This document shows positions 26,033 to 34,797 of a stretch of DNA of 64,000 nt, in pieces (position 1 is the stretch's first letter; each line of letters opens with the position of its first letter). The notes under the pieces are model-generated. The model had not been told where the DNA came from, did no database searches, and worked only from the letters and a program-made list of their open reading frames with translations. This stretch comes from Tidjanibacter sp. (lineage in GTDB: Bacteria > Bacteroidota > Bacteroidia > Bacteroidales > Rikenellaceae). The position numbers and the translations under genes were made by a program. The DNA is taken from contig JAGBFH010000018.1 of NCBI GenBank assembly GCA_017936605.1, positions 124,001 through 188,000 of the forward strand. The letters are read 5' to 3'.

Positions 26033-27820
26033 ATGAAAAGATTCGCAACTGTAGCCTTGGTGCTCTCTATGGTAGCCACTATGTTGGTTGGTTGTAGCGA
26101 GTGCTATGAGAAGATGCAGAAGAAGCAGGACCAGATTCAGTTCACCTGCACTCCCGACCTCCTTACTCTTAAGGGTTCGACCGTAGAGGCTGACCTCACT
26201 GTAACCTTCCCCGAGATGTACTTCAACACTGAGGCAATCCTGAAGATTACCCCCGTGTTCGTTTACAACGACGGTGAGGAGATCGCTTGCGCACCCAAAT
26301 TTCTCCAGGGTGAGCGCGTGACCGGCAACTACACTCAGATTAGCCGCTTCGACGGTGGCTCCTACTCGCAGCACATCTCCTTCCCCTTCAAGAAGGGTGT
26401 TGTTGGTAGCCTTGAGCTCCGCATCGAGTCGAAATGCTTTGACGATTGCAAAGAGACTCCCGACTTCGTTCCCTTCGCAACCTACGCTGTAGCTTCGGGT
26501 ATCGCTGCCCACCAGACTATGGCTCACGGTATCGGCGACGAGCTCGAGGAGGATGGTCTGACCGACGCTCAGGCTCTGGCCGAGGGTGTTAACAGGACCA
26601 AAAACTCCGCTGAGGAGCTTGTTCTCGAGGACAACATCCTTGAGAATGAGGAGGGTACCTATGAGTTGATTGAGACCTCGTTCGAGCGCTCGAGCACCAC
26701 TATGGCAGAGGCCGAGATTAAGTATGCCATCAGCTCTTCGGAGGTTCGCAAACAGCAGCTCTCGCAGGAGCAGATTGCTCTCTTCAAAGACTTCATCGCT
26801 GCAAACCAGGGCGCTGAGAGGATTTCGGTAGGTAATGTTTACGCTTCGGGTTACGCATCGCCCGATGGTTCGGAGAAGTTCAACAACACTCTCTCGGAGA
26901 AGCGTAGCGAGAGCGGTGCTAAGGCTATGAAGAAAGAGCTCAAAGGCATCGAGGGCGTGAACTTCGAGATTGCAGCCTATGGTGAGGACTGGGACGGTTT
27001 CGTGAAACTCGTTGAGCAGTCGGACATCAAAGATAAAGACCTCATTCTGAATGTGCTGAGGCTCTACACCTCGGCTGTTGACCGTGAGACCGAGATTAAG
27101 AATATGGCAGAGGTATTCCAGGTATTGGCAGAGGAGATTCTTCCCGAGCTCCGTCGTACCCGCTTTGCTGTTCAGGCAACCTACGCTGGTCTGAACGACG
27201 AGGAGATTCTTGCAGCTGCTAAGGCAGGTGACACCAGCCTCGACAACGAGCATATGCTCTACGCTGCAACCCTCACCAACAACCTCGGCGAGAAGACCGC
27301 TATCTACGCTCTGGCTGCCGAGACCTACGGTGACCCCGTTGCTTACAACAACCTCGGTGTTTGCCTTGTTGCCAACCACGAGGTAAGGGCTGCTAAGGTT
27401 GCTTTCGAGAAAGCAAGCGAGCTTCCCGAGGCTGCTGCCAATGTGGCTGCTATCTCGCTGAACACCGGCGATCCCGACCGCGCTAAGAGGTATGTTGAGA
27501 ACTCGACCTCGAAGGCTGCTGAGGCTACCCGTGGTGCTATCGCTATCAACGACGGCGAGTACCAGGAGGCTAAAGAGCACCTCGCAGGTTACAACCTTGC
27601 AATCGCTGAGCTCTGCGACAACAATGTTGAGGGCGCACGCGAGGCTATCAAGGGTGTTAAGGGTGCCGATGCTGACTATGTTCGCGCACTTATCTCGATG
27701 AAAGAGGGTGACGCAAGCGAGGCTACCGCTCTGCTGAAACAGGCTATCAAGGCTAAACCCGAGCTCAAAGAGGTTGCTCAGAACGATGTTACCTTCTACG
27801 AGATCATCAACAACATCTAA
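26033..27820 (+). CDS. OmpA-like/TPR outer membrane lipoprotein
   Basis: 595 residues, lipobox Cys21 (MLVGC). An N-terminal beta-rich part (about 35-180) is followed by a central OmpA-type region (ISVGNVYASGYASPDGSEKFNNTLSEKRSESGAKAMKKEL), where the SPDG...N..LSxxRA pattern is that of peptidoglycan-binding OmpA domains. The C-terminal part has TPR-like helical pairs (PVAYNNLGVCLVANHEVRAAKVAFEKA; DSAEATALLKQA-type). It may link outer membrane and cell wall. It is monocistronic, with its own promoter, structured leader and strong terminator. Codon bias suggests abundant protein. Confidence 0.8.
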   Translation: MKRFATVALVLSMVATMLVGCSECYEKMQKKQDQIQFTCTPDLLTLKGSTVEADLTVTFPEMYFNTEAILKITPVFVYNDGEEIACAPKFLQGERVTGNYTQISRFDGGSYSQHISFPFKKGVVGSLELRIESKCFDDCKETPDFVPFATYAVASGIAAHQTMAHGIGDELEEDGLTDAQALAEGVNRTKNSAEELVLEDNILENEEGTYELIETSFERSSTTMAEAEIKYAISSSEVRKQQLSQEQIALFKDFIAANQGAERISVGNVYASGYASPDGSEKFNNTLSEKRSESGAKAMKKELKGIEGVNFEIAAYGEDWDGFVKLVEQSDIKDKDLILNVLRLYTSAVDRETEIKNMAEVFQVLAEEILPELRRTRFAVQATYAGLNDEEILAAAKAGDTSLDNEHMLYAATLTNNLGEKTAIYALAAETYGDPVAYNNLGVCLVANHEVRAAKVAFEKASELPEAAANVAAISLNTGDPDRAKRYVENSTSKAAEATRGAIAINDGEYQEAKEHLAGYNLAIAELCDNNVEGAREAIKGVKGADADYVRALISMKEGDASEATALLKQAIKAKPELKEVAQNDVTFYEIINNI

Positions 27821-27846
27821 TCCTACATTAGGAGTTATACACACGA

Positions 27847-27881
27847 AACAAGGCTCTGCTACGGCAGGGCCTTGTTTTTTT
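27847..27881 (+). terminator. Terminator of the OmpA/TPR lipoprotein gene
   Basis: A 13-bp stem (27847-27859 with 27864-27876) followed by seven T residues. Confidence 0.9.
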
Positions 27882-27940
27882 GTGGCAACGGCCACAGCGA
27901 GGCACAACGGTGCCCGCGGGTGAGGGGGCACAACGGTGCC
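27882..27940 (+). repeat. REP-like CGTT/AACG-loop hairpins
   Basis: GTGGC-AACG-GCCAC (27882-27895) starts directly at the end of the terminator T run, then GGCAC-AACG-GTGCC twice (27901-27914, 27927-27940) with a GCGGGTGAGGG linker. Confidence 0.8.
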
Positions 27941-27957
27941 AGCGGGTGGGGGTGTTA

Positions 27958-28003
27958 CCCTCCCCTAAGTTAGGGGAGGGTGCCGAAGGCGGGAGAGGTC
28001 TGT
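27958..28003. repeat. Bipartite palindromic repeat, copy P5
   Basis: 23-bp palindrome at 27958-27980 followed by GCCGAAGGC and GGGAGAGGTCTGT. Confidence 0.85.
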
Positions 28004-28023
28004 CAAAGGTCTACCGACGACCC

Positions 28024-28318
28024 ACAAAAAGTTCACGGGTTACAAAAATGTAACCCGTGAACTTTTGTAAAGGGGCCGAAAGGGCAAAAGGGCAAATTGA
28101 AAATTGACAATGGAAAATGGAAAATTATTATAAGGTCCTTAAAGACCTTAAGGTCATTAATGACTCTAATGACTTAGGTCTGTTAGACCTTCGACTTTAG
28201 ACAAACACCTCACGGGTATTAATTTTAATACCCGCGAACTTTTGTGAAGGGCTAAAAGGGCTTATGGGTCCCATAAGTCTTATAAGTCTTATAGGCCCCA
28301 TAGGACTTAAGTCGGTAG
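28024..28318. repeat. GTTCACGGGTTACA hairpins with 7-bp and 9-bp arrays
   Basis: An 18-bp hairpin at 28027-28066 (GTTCACGGGTTACA arm), 7-bp repeats of TTGAAAATT type, a 9-bp array (about 28130-28202: AAGGTCCTT, AAAGACCTT and variants), a second hairpin at 28213-28234 (CGGGTATTA arm), then a second 9-bp array (about 28245-28318: CATAAGTCTTATAAG-like). There is no gene in 27882-28678. Confidence 0.85.
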
Positions 28319-28369
28319 ACGGTTGTCGGGCGACCACCATAATTCGCCTGCACCGTTGAACAATGTGCC

Positions 28370-28430
28370 TATCAAGGGCTTGCCCTTGACCAAGCCTCCC
28401 TTTTCAAAGGGAGGTTTGGAGGGATTGTCT
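28370..28430. repeat. AAGGGC/GCCCTT and CTCCC...GGGAG palindromes
   Basis: AAGGGCTTGCCCTT is followed by CCTCCCTTTTCAAAGGGAGG. A similar module with CCCCCTTTTTCAAAGGGGG lies at 23502-23525. Confidence 0.6.
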
Positions 28431-28457
28431 ATACTCATTCCGCGGATGCGGAATTTT

Positions 28458-28509
28458 GCGGCAACGGCCGCAGCGAGGCACAACGGTGCCAGCGGGGCAC
28501 AACGGTGCC
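28458..28509 (-). repeat. REP-like hairpin tail of multi-stem element A
   Basis: GCGGC-AACG-GCCGC (28458-28471) and two GGCAC-AACG-GTGCC hairpins (28477-28490, 28496-28509). A linker GCGAGTGAGGG-AGGTGCTCC joins them to the element at 28552-28678. Confidence 0.8.
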
Positions 28510-28551
28510 AGCGAGTGAGGGAGGTGCTCCAGACCGCTTCCCCTTGAAAGT

Positions 28552-28678
28552 AAAAACGCATAGAGCGTCGGGAATTTTTTGCCAAACAAAGTAGCGGACT
28601 CCGGAGCCTACAGAGCGTAGGTGAGGAAGTCCGCTATCTGAAGGTTGGTGAAAAATTCACCCGCTATTATGCGTTTTT
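28552..28678 (-). repeat. Multi-stem element, copy A (at deoC stop)
   Basis: Nested stems: AAAAACGCATA (28552-28562) with TATGCGTTTTT (28668-28678); GAATTTTT (28572) with AAAAATTC (28651-28658); TAGCGGACT (28592-28600) with AGTCCGCTA (28628-28636); CCTAC with GTAGG around a 5-base loop. It touches the deoC stop codon. Homologous to 33344-33467 and 62709-62823. Confidence 0.85.
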
Positions 28679-29557
28679 TTAGAAGTATTTGACGGGAGTA
28701 TTCTCAATCGCCGATATCAATCCATTGGCGAGCGAGCTGGCGCCAATGCGCCACAGCGCGGGTGTGCACCACTCCTTGCCCAGAATCTCCTCAACGATGG
28801 TGTAGAAGAGTGCTGCCTCCTCGGCCGAGCGGATGCCGCCTGCGGCCTTGAAGCCCACTTTGCGGCCGGTCTTCTCATAGTAGTCGCGGATGGCGGTACA
28901 CATAACCACCGCCGCCTCGGGGGTTGCGGCCACGGGAATCTTGCCTGTGGAGGTCTTCACGAAGTCGGCACCTGCCTCCATCGCCAGGAGCGAGGCCTTG
29001 CGGATGAGCTCGGGGGTCTGGAGTGCGCCGCTCTCGATGATAACCTTGAAGACGGTATCCTCGCCGGCCTCCTCGCGGAGCATAGCAATCTCGTTGGTCA
29101 TAGGCTCGTAGTCGCCCTCAAGCATCTGGCCCACATTGATAACGACATCAATCTCGTCGGCACCGTTCTCAACGGCCATCGACACCTCCAGCATCTTGAC
29201 CTCCACGAAGGTCTGAGATGCGGGGAAGCCGCCGGCGACGCTTGTCACGCCAATGTCGGTGCCCTCCACACCGAGGCCCACGACATCCACAAAGAGCGGA
29301 TAGACGCAAATGGAGGCCACATTGGGGATGTGGGGATAGATGGTCTGGAAATCTACTGCCTTCTTCACAAAGGCTCCCACCGACTGCACCGAGTCTTTCT
29401 CGGTGAGGGTCGTCAGGTCGATAGTGCTATAGCAGAGTTTGTAGACCTCTGCATTCTGGTTGCGGATGGACTTTTCGCGGCAGTCGGCAACAATCTTTGC
29501 CACCTCCTCGGCGCTCATTGCGGGGCCGTAGTCGGCAAGTAATTTAGTGTACTCCAT
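28679..29557 (-). CDS. deoC: Deoxyribose-phosphate aldolase
   Basis: 292 residues from MEYTKLLADYG; the frame extends 81 codons upstream into the neighbouring gene's end and is cut at this Met. The Schiff-base Lys is in FVKTSTGK, with a second Lys in FKAAGGIR, plus the DeoC helix ENGADEIDVVINVG. It splits deoxyribose-5-phosphate into glyceraldehyde-3-phosphate and acetaldehyde in deoxynucleoside catabolism. It is monocistronic with an exact -7 box 48 bases upstream. The multi-stem element begins at its stop codon and probably acts as, or replaced, its terminator. Confidence 0.95.
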   Translation of the reverse strand: MEYTKLLADYGPAMSAEEVAKIVADCREKSIRNQNAEVYKLCYSTIDLTTLTEKDSVQSVGAFVKKAVDFQTIYPHIPNVASICVYPLFVDVVGLGVEGTDIGVTSVAGGFPASQTFVEVKMLEVSMAVENGADEIDVVINVGQMLEGDYEPMTNEIAMLREEAGEDTVFKVIIESGALQTPELIRKASLLAMEAGADFVKTSTGKIPVAATPEAAVVMCTAIRDYYEKTGRKVGFKAAGGIRSAEEAALFYTIVEEILGKEWCTPALWRIGASSLANGLISAIENTPVKYF

Positions 29558-29604
29558 AGAGTTTATCTGTTTTATAGTTTCTAATCTCTCTCGGGGAAAG
29601 TTCT

Positions 29605-29612
29605 CAAAGATA
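29605..29612 (-). promoter_or_regulatory. -7 box for deoC
   Basis: Minus strand TATCTTTG, exact TAnnTTTG. Confidence 0.6.
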
Positions 29613-29655
29613 GTGATTTTTTTTGAATCACCACACAATTTTGGTGCCCGAAGAG

Positions 29656-30603
29656 TTATTCGAAGAGCTCGGAGTAGCTTTTGGACCTTACGACCAAGCT
29701 CGAGCGGGCACACACAACGCCTATGCCGCCCTCCACATTGGTGTATATCTGCACGGGCTCGCCGAACATCGCCGCATTGCCGGCCAATTTCTCCGAGCAC
29801 AAATATTTATATAGGTGTTCGTCGGTCTGGAAGCAGGTGACCTCAAAGAGGGCCTCGGGCACATTCCAGTAGGTGGTGGCATACTCACACTCCATCGTGA
29901 GCGGGTAGTTCTGCTGACCATCTATCATCGTGTCGGCAAAGAGTGCGTTGTCGCCCGAGCCGCCCAGCAGCTCCTCCAGCAGGCCGTCGGCCTTGCCCTC
30001 GCGGAAGGCCAGGTCGGTGTACTCGAAGTAGAGTCGCTGGTAGTAGGCATAGGGGTTGTCGTTGGGTATCACTATACATCCTCGCACGAAGTAGTAGTTG
30101 GTGACGGCCTCGGGGTCGGTGAGCTCCAGTCGGGCTGTGAGGTCGGTGTAGCCCTCCTCCATCGCCTCGGAGGTCTCTATCTTGAGGTCGCCCACCGTGG
30201 GCGCGTAGGGGATGGTCGTCGTGCCGCTCACCCACTCGGGGAACTGGGCCGAGCGTGCGCGGATGGTCACCTTGTCGGCCACCCTGGGGGTTACGGTGCC
30301 GAGGTAGTAGAAGGAGGTCCCTTGCCACTCGCTTGTCTCCTCAACGGGCTGAAGCACCTCCACAAACTCATCGTTGATGTAGAGCTCCACGGTGCCGTCT
30401 TTGATAATCGTCTCGGAGTCGTCGTCGAGGATGAAGACGCTGCGCGTGTAGGTTGCCCTGACGGGGCCGTCGGGCGAGATTACGGCGTTGAGAACTGGCA
30501 TACTCTCAACATAGTCGCCCCTGAACTCCACAACGGTTTCGCAACCAGCCGCCGAAAGGACCACTGCGGCCAATACCATTATTTTATATATAATACTTCT
30601 CAT
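29656..30603 (-). CDS. DUF4249-type lipoprotein
   Basis: 315 residues with lipobox in VLSAAGC and the DUF4249 start (CETVVEFRGDYVESMPVLNAVISPDGPVRATYTRS). The mature part is beta-rich and includes paired strands around YYFVRGCIVIPNDNPYAYYQRLYFEY. DUF4249 lipoproteins are habitually encoded next to TonB receptors in Bacteroidota, and here the receptor lies 12 bases upstream. The likely role is surface substrate capture for that receptor. The function is inferred from context. Confidence 0.8.
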   Translation of the reverse strand: MRSIIYKIMVLAAVVLSAAGCETVVEFRGDYVESMPVLNAVISPDGPVRATYTRSVFILDDDSETIIKDGTVELYINDEFVEVLQPVEETSEWQGTSFYYLGTVTPRVADKVTIRARSAQFPEWVSGTTTIPYAPTVGDLKIETSEAMEEGYTDLTARLELTDPEAVTNYYFVRGCIVIPNDNPYAYYQRLYFEYTDLAFREGKADGLLEELLGGSGDNALFADTMIDGQQNYPLTMECEYATTYWNVPEALFEVTCFQTDEHLYKYLCSEKLAGNAAMFGEPVQIYTNVEGGIGVVCARSSLVVRSKSYSELFE

Positions 30604-30615
30604 AGCTGTCGTGAC

Positions 30616-33111
30616 TTAGAATTTATAGGAGTATGTAACGCTTGGGATTATGGGGAAGATGGTGAGCTTCTTGAAGACGCTCTTGGATGTGACCCAAAGG
30701 CTGCCATCGGGCAGTTGCTGGTGGACAGTCTCGCTCGAGGGGTACATCAGGAAGGGGTTCATATTGTTGTAGGCGTTGTAGACGCTCACATTCCAGGTGC
30801 GCACACCGTAGCGTTTCTGCTTGTGGAAGCTAAGGCTCAAGTCCAATCGGTGGTAGGGGTCGTAGCGGTAGTTGTTGCGCGAGGAGATGTACTCCATTTG
30901 GCCGCGGCCCACGGTTGTCTGCTCAAAGAAGTCATAGGGGAGCGCCTCGTAGTACTGGGTGGCCAGCGTCGCGCAGTTGCCTGTGTTGTAGACCCAGGTG
31001 GCCGAGAGGTCGATGTTGTCGGTGAGCTTGTGGGAGATGGTGATGCTCACATCGTGACGGCGGTCATACTTGGCAGGGAAGGGCCTGCCACCATTGAGCA
31101 CCTGCCCCTCCTTGTCGAAAAGGCGCATACTCTTGGCCCAGGTGTAGCCTATCCAACCTGTGGTGCGGCCCACGCTTCGCTGCAACAATAGCTCCACACC
31201 GTAGGCCCAACCGCGACCCATACACACCTTATCCTCCCAGCCCGAGGTGGTGGCCATCAGCGACGCACCATCCTTGTACTCCAGAAGGTTGTCCATCGTC
31301 TTGTAGTAACCCTCCACGGAGATGTCGAAGAGACCCGGGATGTCGTAGAAGAGGCCTGCCGAGAGTTGCGAGGAGCTCATAGGTTTGATACGCTCCGTCA
31401 CGGGCACCCAGAGGTCCGAGGGGAGCGATACGCTGTTGTTGGAGAGCAGGTGGACATACTGAGTCATATAGGCGTAGCCCGCCTTGGCCGAGAGGTTGTC
31501 GGCAATCATCACACGCGCACTCAGGCGAGGCTGCAAGGAGTGGTAGAACTCGCCACCCACCGCAAAGCCCGAGTAGTTGAGGCCCACATTGGCCTGCACC
31601 CGTTCACCCAGAGAGAGTTCATCTTCCACATAGAGCACCGCCTCGTGGGCGCGGATGAGCTTCTCGCCAAACATCTCGTCGAGGGTTATGAGCGTGTCGG
31701 GCACGGTGGACTCCTCGGGTGCGAGGTTCTCGAGCGAGAGCGACATACGGGCGACGGTCACATCGGGCGAGAACGAGTGGTTCACATAGGCCGCACCGAA
31801 TCTCACGCTGTGCTCCGTGGAGGGTGTCCAGGTCATATCCACCTTGGCCGAGATGTCCTCAATGCCCGAGTTGGCACCCATCGTAACATCCAACATCGAG
31901 GTTGTCCCCTCGGAAAGGGAGTAGGCCTCGGTGCCCAGAGCCATATCGTTGCGATAGCGCGTGTAGGTGAGCGAGGCATCCATAAAGAGGCGGGGCGAGA
32001 GGAGGTGGTTCCAGCGTGCCGAGGCAACCATATTGCCCCACTTCCAGTTCATCTTGAGCCTCGTCTGCTCCTCAATCACGCCGCTATCGCCCGCCGAGTA
32101 GCTGTCCCTCACATTGAAGTAGACAGCGTCGTCACCCGAGTAGAAACTCAGATAGAGGCGGTCGCGGTCGGAGAACTTGTGGGTAATCTTGGCGTTCAGG
32201 TCATAGAAGTAGTAGCCGCCATAGGCCCTGCCCTCTTCGAGTATCGAGGAGGTGAGGCCCATCATCGTAGGCACCATAAGCACATCGCTATAGGTCCTGC
32301 GGAGCGAGAGGTTGAAGGAGGTGTGACCCTTCCAGATGGGGCCCTCAAGGTTCACCTTGGAGCTGATGAGTCCCACGCTCACATTGCCGTGGTAGGCATA
32401 CATATCGCCATCCTTCGTTCTCACATCGATGACCGACGACAGACGGCTCGAAAAACGCGCCGGAAAACTGCCCTTGAAGAGGGTCACACTCTTTATGGCA
32501 TCTGGGTTGAAGGCGGAGAAGAAGCCCATCATATGGTTGACATTGTAGATGGGCACACCGTCAAGCAGCATAAGGTTCTCGTCTTGACCACCACCCCTGA
32601 CATAGATGCCAGCCGTTCCCTCCGAGCCCGCCTGCACGCCGGGCAGTAGTTGCAACGATTTGAGCACATCCTGCTCGCCAAAGAGTGTGGGCGAGGACTG
32701 AATCTGCGCTATGGGAATCTCTATGGCACCCATCTGGGAGCTGAGCGCACCGCTAAAACGGCGGTCGCCATAGACCACCACCTGCTCGATGCTCACATCC
32801 GAACGGAGCAGAAAGTTGTGCGACACATCGCCCGTGAGCTCCAACTCCCTCATATCGGGAGCGTAGCCCACATAGGAGACCTCCAGCCTCACACGCCCTG
32901 CGGGCAGGGTGAGCGAGAAGAAGCCGTACTCGTTGGTGGAGACACCCACCGCGTGAACTCCGTCGTAGATGGTCGCACCCAAGAGGGGCTCGTGGCTGGT
33001 GGCATCCATCACCTGACCACTAATCGTGTAGCGTCGCTGCTGCGCCTCGAGGCCCTCGGCTACAAGTAGCAGCAGGGCGCACAGCAGTAGTCTGGGTAGT
33101 ATCTTTTTCAT
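30616..33111 (-). CDS. TonB-dependent receptor with N-terminal carboxypeptidase-like domain
   Basis: 831 residues from MKKILPRLLL (two residues upstream ignored). Signal peptide, then a carboxypeptidase-regulatory-like Ig fold (YTISGQVMDATSHEPLLGATIYDGVHAVGVSTNEYGFFSLTLPAG), a plug domain (ALSSQMGAIEIPIAQIQSSPTLFGEQDVLKSLQLLPGVQ; GGGQDENLMLLDGVPIYN) and a 22-strand-type barrel ending in IIPSVTYSYKF. It imports an unknown ligand across the outer membrane using TonB. Its partner is the DUF4249 lipoprotein downstream. A -7 box lies about 80 bases upstream. Confidence 0.93.
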   Translation of the reverse strand: MKKILPRLLLCALLLLVAEGLEAQQRRYTISGQVMDATSHEPLLGATIYDGVHAVGVSTNEYGFFSLTLPAGRVRLEVSYVGYAPDMRELELTGDVSHNFLLRSDVSIEQVVVYGDRRFSGALSSQMGAIEIPIAQIQSSPTLFGEQDVLKSLQLLPGVQAGSEGTAGIYVRGGGQDENLMLLDGVPIYNVNHMMGFFSAFNPDAIKSVTLFKGSFPARFSSRLSSVIDVRTKDGDMYAYHGNVSVGLISSKVNLEGPIWKGHTSFNLSLRRTYSDVLMVPTMMGLTSSILEEGRAYGGYYFYDLNAKITHKFSDRDRLYLSFYSGDDAVYFNVRDSYSAGDSGVIEEQTRLKMNWKWGNMVASARWNHLLSPRLFMDASLTYTRYRNDMALGTEAYSLSEGTTSMLDVTMGANSGIEDISAKVDMTWTPSTEHSVRFGAAYVNHSFSPDVTVARMSLSLENLAPEESTVPDTLITLDEMFGEKLIRAHEAVLYVEDELSLGERVQANVGLNYSGFAVGGEFYHSLQPRLSARVMIADNLSAKAGYAYMTQYVHLLSNNSVSLPSDLWVPVTERIKPMSSSQLSAGLFYDIPGLFDISVEGYYKTMDNLLEYKDGASLMATTSGWEDKVCMGRGWAYGVELLLQRSVGRTTGWIGYTWAKSMRLFDKEGQVLNGGRPFPAKYDRRHDVSITISHKLTDNIDLSATWVYNTGNCATLATQYYEALPYDFFEQTTVGRGQMEYISSRNNYRYDPYHRLDLSLSFHKQKRYGVRTWNVSVYNAYNNMNPFLMYPSSETVHQQLPDGSLWVTSKSVFKKLTIFPIIPSVTYSYKF

Positions 33112-33190
33112 AGGCAAAACTGTTGCGTCTGTTTAGTTCAAAAGGGACATTTACTCTATATAGACACACAAGGTGTTGGTTTTGTTGCAC

Positions 33191-33198
33191 CAAAGATA
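33191..33198 (-). promoter_or_regulatory. -7 box for the TonB receptor/DUF4249 operon
   Basis: Minus strand TATCTTTG, exact TAnnTTTG, about 80 bases before the ATG. Confidence 0.55.
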
Positions 33199-33211
33199 AA
33201 AAAAACCTTAT

Positions 33212-33343
33212 ACAATTGAAAATTGAGTGGAGCGCGAGATGAGAGGAATGGGAGAGATGGGAGTTTCCTTAAGGTCTTTAAGGTCCTTAAAGACTCTAAA
33301 GCCTTAGGTCGGTTAGACCTTTGACCTTCGACTTTGGACAAAT
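33212..33343. repeat. 7-bp, GATGGGAGA-type and 9-bp repeats
   Basis: TTGAAAATTG, then GAGATGAGA/GGAATGGGA units (about 33236-33267), then a 9-bp array AAGGTCTTT, AAGGTCCTT, AAAGACTCT ... GACTTTGGAC (to about 33340). Confidence 0.8.
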
Positions 33344-33467
33344 AAAAACGCATATCTTCGAGGGAATTTTTTAACAACAAGATGGGCGAGGCCCGCAGCC
33401 TACTAATCGTAGGTGAGGGTCTCGCCCGTTGCAGTTGGTGAAAAATTCACCGAAGAGATGTGTTTTT
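33344..33467 (-). repeat. Multi-stem element, copy B (at folC stop)
   Basis: Same architecture as copy A with different paired letters: AAAAACGCAT with ATGTGTTTTT; TCTTCG with CGAAGA; GAATTTTT with AAAAATTC; GGGCGAG with CTCGCCC; CCTAC with GTAGG. It overlaps the folC stop codon by two bases. Confidence 0.85.
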
Positions 33468-34761
33468 ACTCCGAGAGGAGGTCGGCAACCACGAATGTAC
33501 TTCCGCCGATGAAGATGAAATCCTCGGGGGTGGCAAGCTCCACAGCCCTGCGATAGGCCGCGTGAACGCCCTCCACAACCTCTCCATCGAAGCCCTCGGC
33601 CAAGAACTTCTCGGCAAGCGAGGCGGCGGGCAGTGCGCGGGGCACAGAGGGGGCGGTGAAGATGTAGTAGCCATCGCGTGGCATCAGCGGAATGACCGCG
33701 TCGAAATCCTTATCGCTGACCATACCCACGACCATATAGAGTTTGCGGTAGTCCTGGCGAGCAATCTGCTCCGATAGCTCCTTGATACCGTGGGCGTTAT
33801 GGCCCGTATCGCAAACTATCAAAGGGTTGGTGCCGAGCCTCTGCCAGCGACCCATAAGGCCCGTCGAAGAGCCCACACAGCGGGTGCCCTCAACGAGTGC
33901 GCGTGTGGAGATATTCAGCGGTGTGTGGTGGCGCAGCAGGCTCACAGCCGTACGCACCGTGAGGATATTTTTGCGCTGATAGGAGCCCTGCAAGTCGAGG
34001 TCCAAAATCTGGTTGCGACCGTCGCGGGGGCGTTGCAACTGGTAGCGCACATAGTCGCCCGAGGGGGCGCTATCGACAATCTCCCACTCCCTGTCGGCGT
34101 GGACCAGGAGCGCATTGTGGGCCGTAGCCACACGCTCGAAGACCTCGTCGCTCTCGGGAGCACTCTCGCCTATCACCACGGGCACATCATCCTTGATGAT
34201 GCCCGCCTTCTCGAAGGCTATCTCGCCTATGGTGGAGCCGAGCAGGGCGGTGTGGTCGAGGCCTATGTTGGTGATGACCGAGAGGATAGGCCTAATGATG
34301 TTGGTCGAATCGAGCCTACCACCGAGGCCCGTTTCGATGATTGCCACCTCCACATCTCGCTCGGAGAAGTGGTTGAAGGCCATTGCTGTGGTCATCTCGA
34401 AGAAGGAGAGGCCCAGCGAGGTCATCTCCTCCTTGTGCTCCCTGACGAAGCTGACAACCTCGCGCTCGCTTATGGGCTCACCATTGACCCTTATGCGCTC
34501 GCGGAAGTCCACAAGGTGGGGCGAGGTGAAGAGGCCCACGCAGTAGCCCGCCTGCTGAAGCACCGAGGCCAAAATGTGGGATACGGAACCCTTGCCATTG
34601 GTGCCCGCAATGTGAATCGTGAGGTAGTTTTTCTGGGGGTTGTCGAGCCTACGGCACATCTCTACAATGTTGTGCAGTCCCTCCTTGTAGGCACCCGGGC
34701 CCACATTCTGATAGGAGGGAAAGGAGTTGAAGAGAAACTGCGTTGTCTGGGAGTAGTTCAT
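33466..34761 (-). CDS. folC: Folylpolyglutamate/dihydrofolate synthase
   Basis: 431 residues of the Mur ligase superfamily: P-loop HIAGTNGKGSVSHILASVL, the FolC motif LFTSPHLVDFRERIRVNG, omega loop, VAIIETGLGGRLDSTNII and GLDHTALLG, and the C-terminal DTGHNAHG. It adds glutamate to dihydropteroate and to folates. It follows lnt by 36 bases on the same strand and shares its promoter. Its 3' end runs straight into multi-stem element B. Confidence 0.95.
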   Translation of the reverse strand: MNYSQTTQFLFNSFPSYQNVGPGAYKEGLHNIVEMCRRLDNPQKNYLTIHIAGTNGKGSVSHILASVLQQAGYCVGLFTSPHLVDFRERIRVNGEPISEREVVSFVREHKEEMTSLGLSFFEMTTAMAFNHFSERDVEVAIIETGLGGRLDSTNIIRPILSVITNIGLDHTALLGSTIGEIAFEKAGIIKDDVPVVIGESAPESDEVFERVATAHNALLVHADREWEIVDSAPSGDYVRYQLQRPRDGRNQILDLDLQGSYQRKNILTVRTAVSLLRHHTPLNISTRALVEGTRCVGSSTGLMGRWQRLGTNPLIVCDTGHNAHGIKELSEQIARQDYRKLYMVVGMVSDKDFDAVIPLMPRDGYYIFTAPSVPRALPAASLAEKFLAEGFDGEVVEGVHAAYRRAVELATPEDFIFIGGSTFVVADLLSE

Positions 34762-34797
34762 TGTGAAATAGGGTATGTGTAATTATCTGATTCTTAT

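Noticed and set aside
25949..27931. A 660-codon minus-strand frame opposite the OmpA/TPR lipoprotein gene
   Set aside because: Shadow of a strongly biased gene; it also runs through the terminator and REP hairpins.
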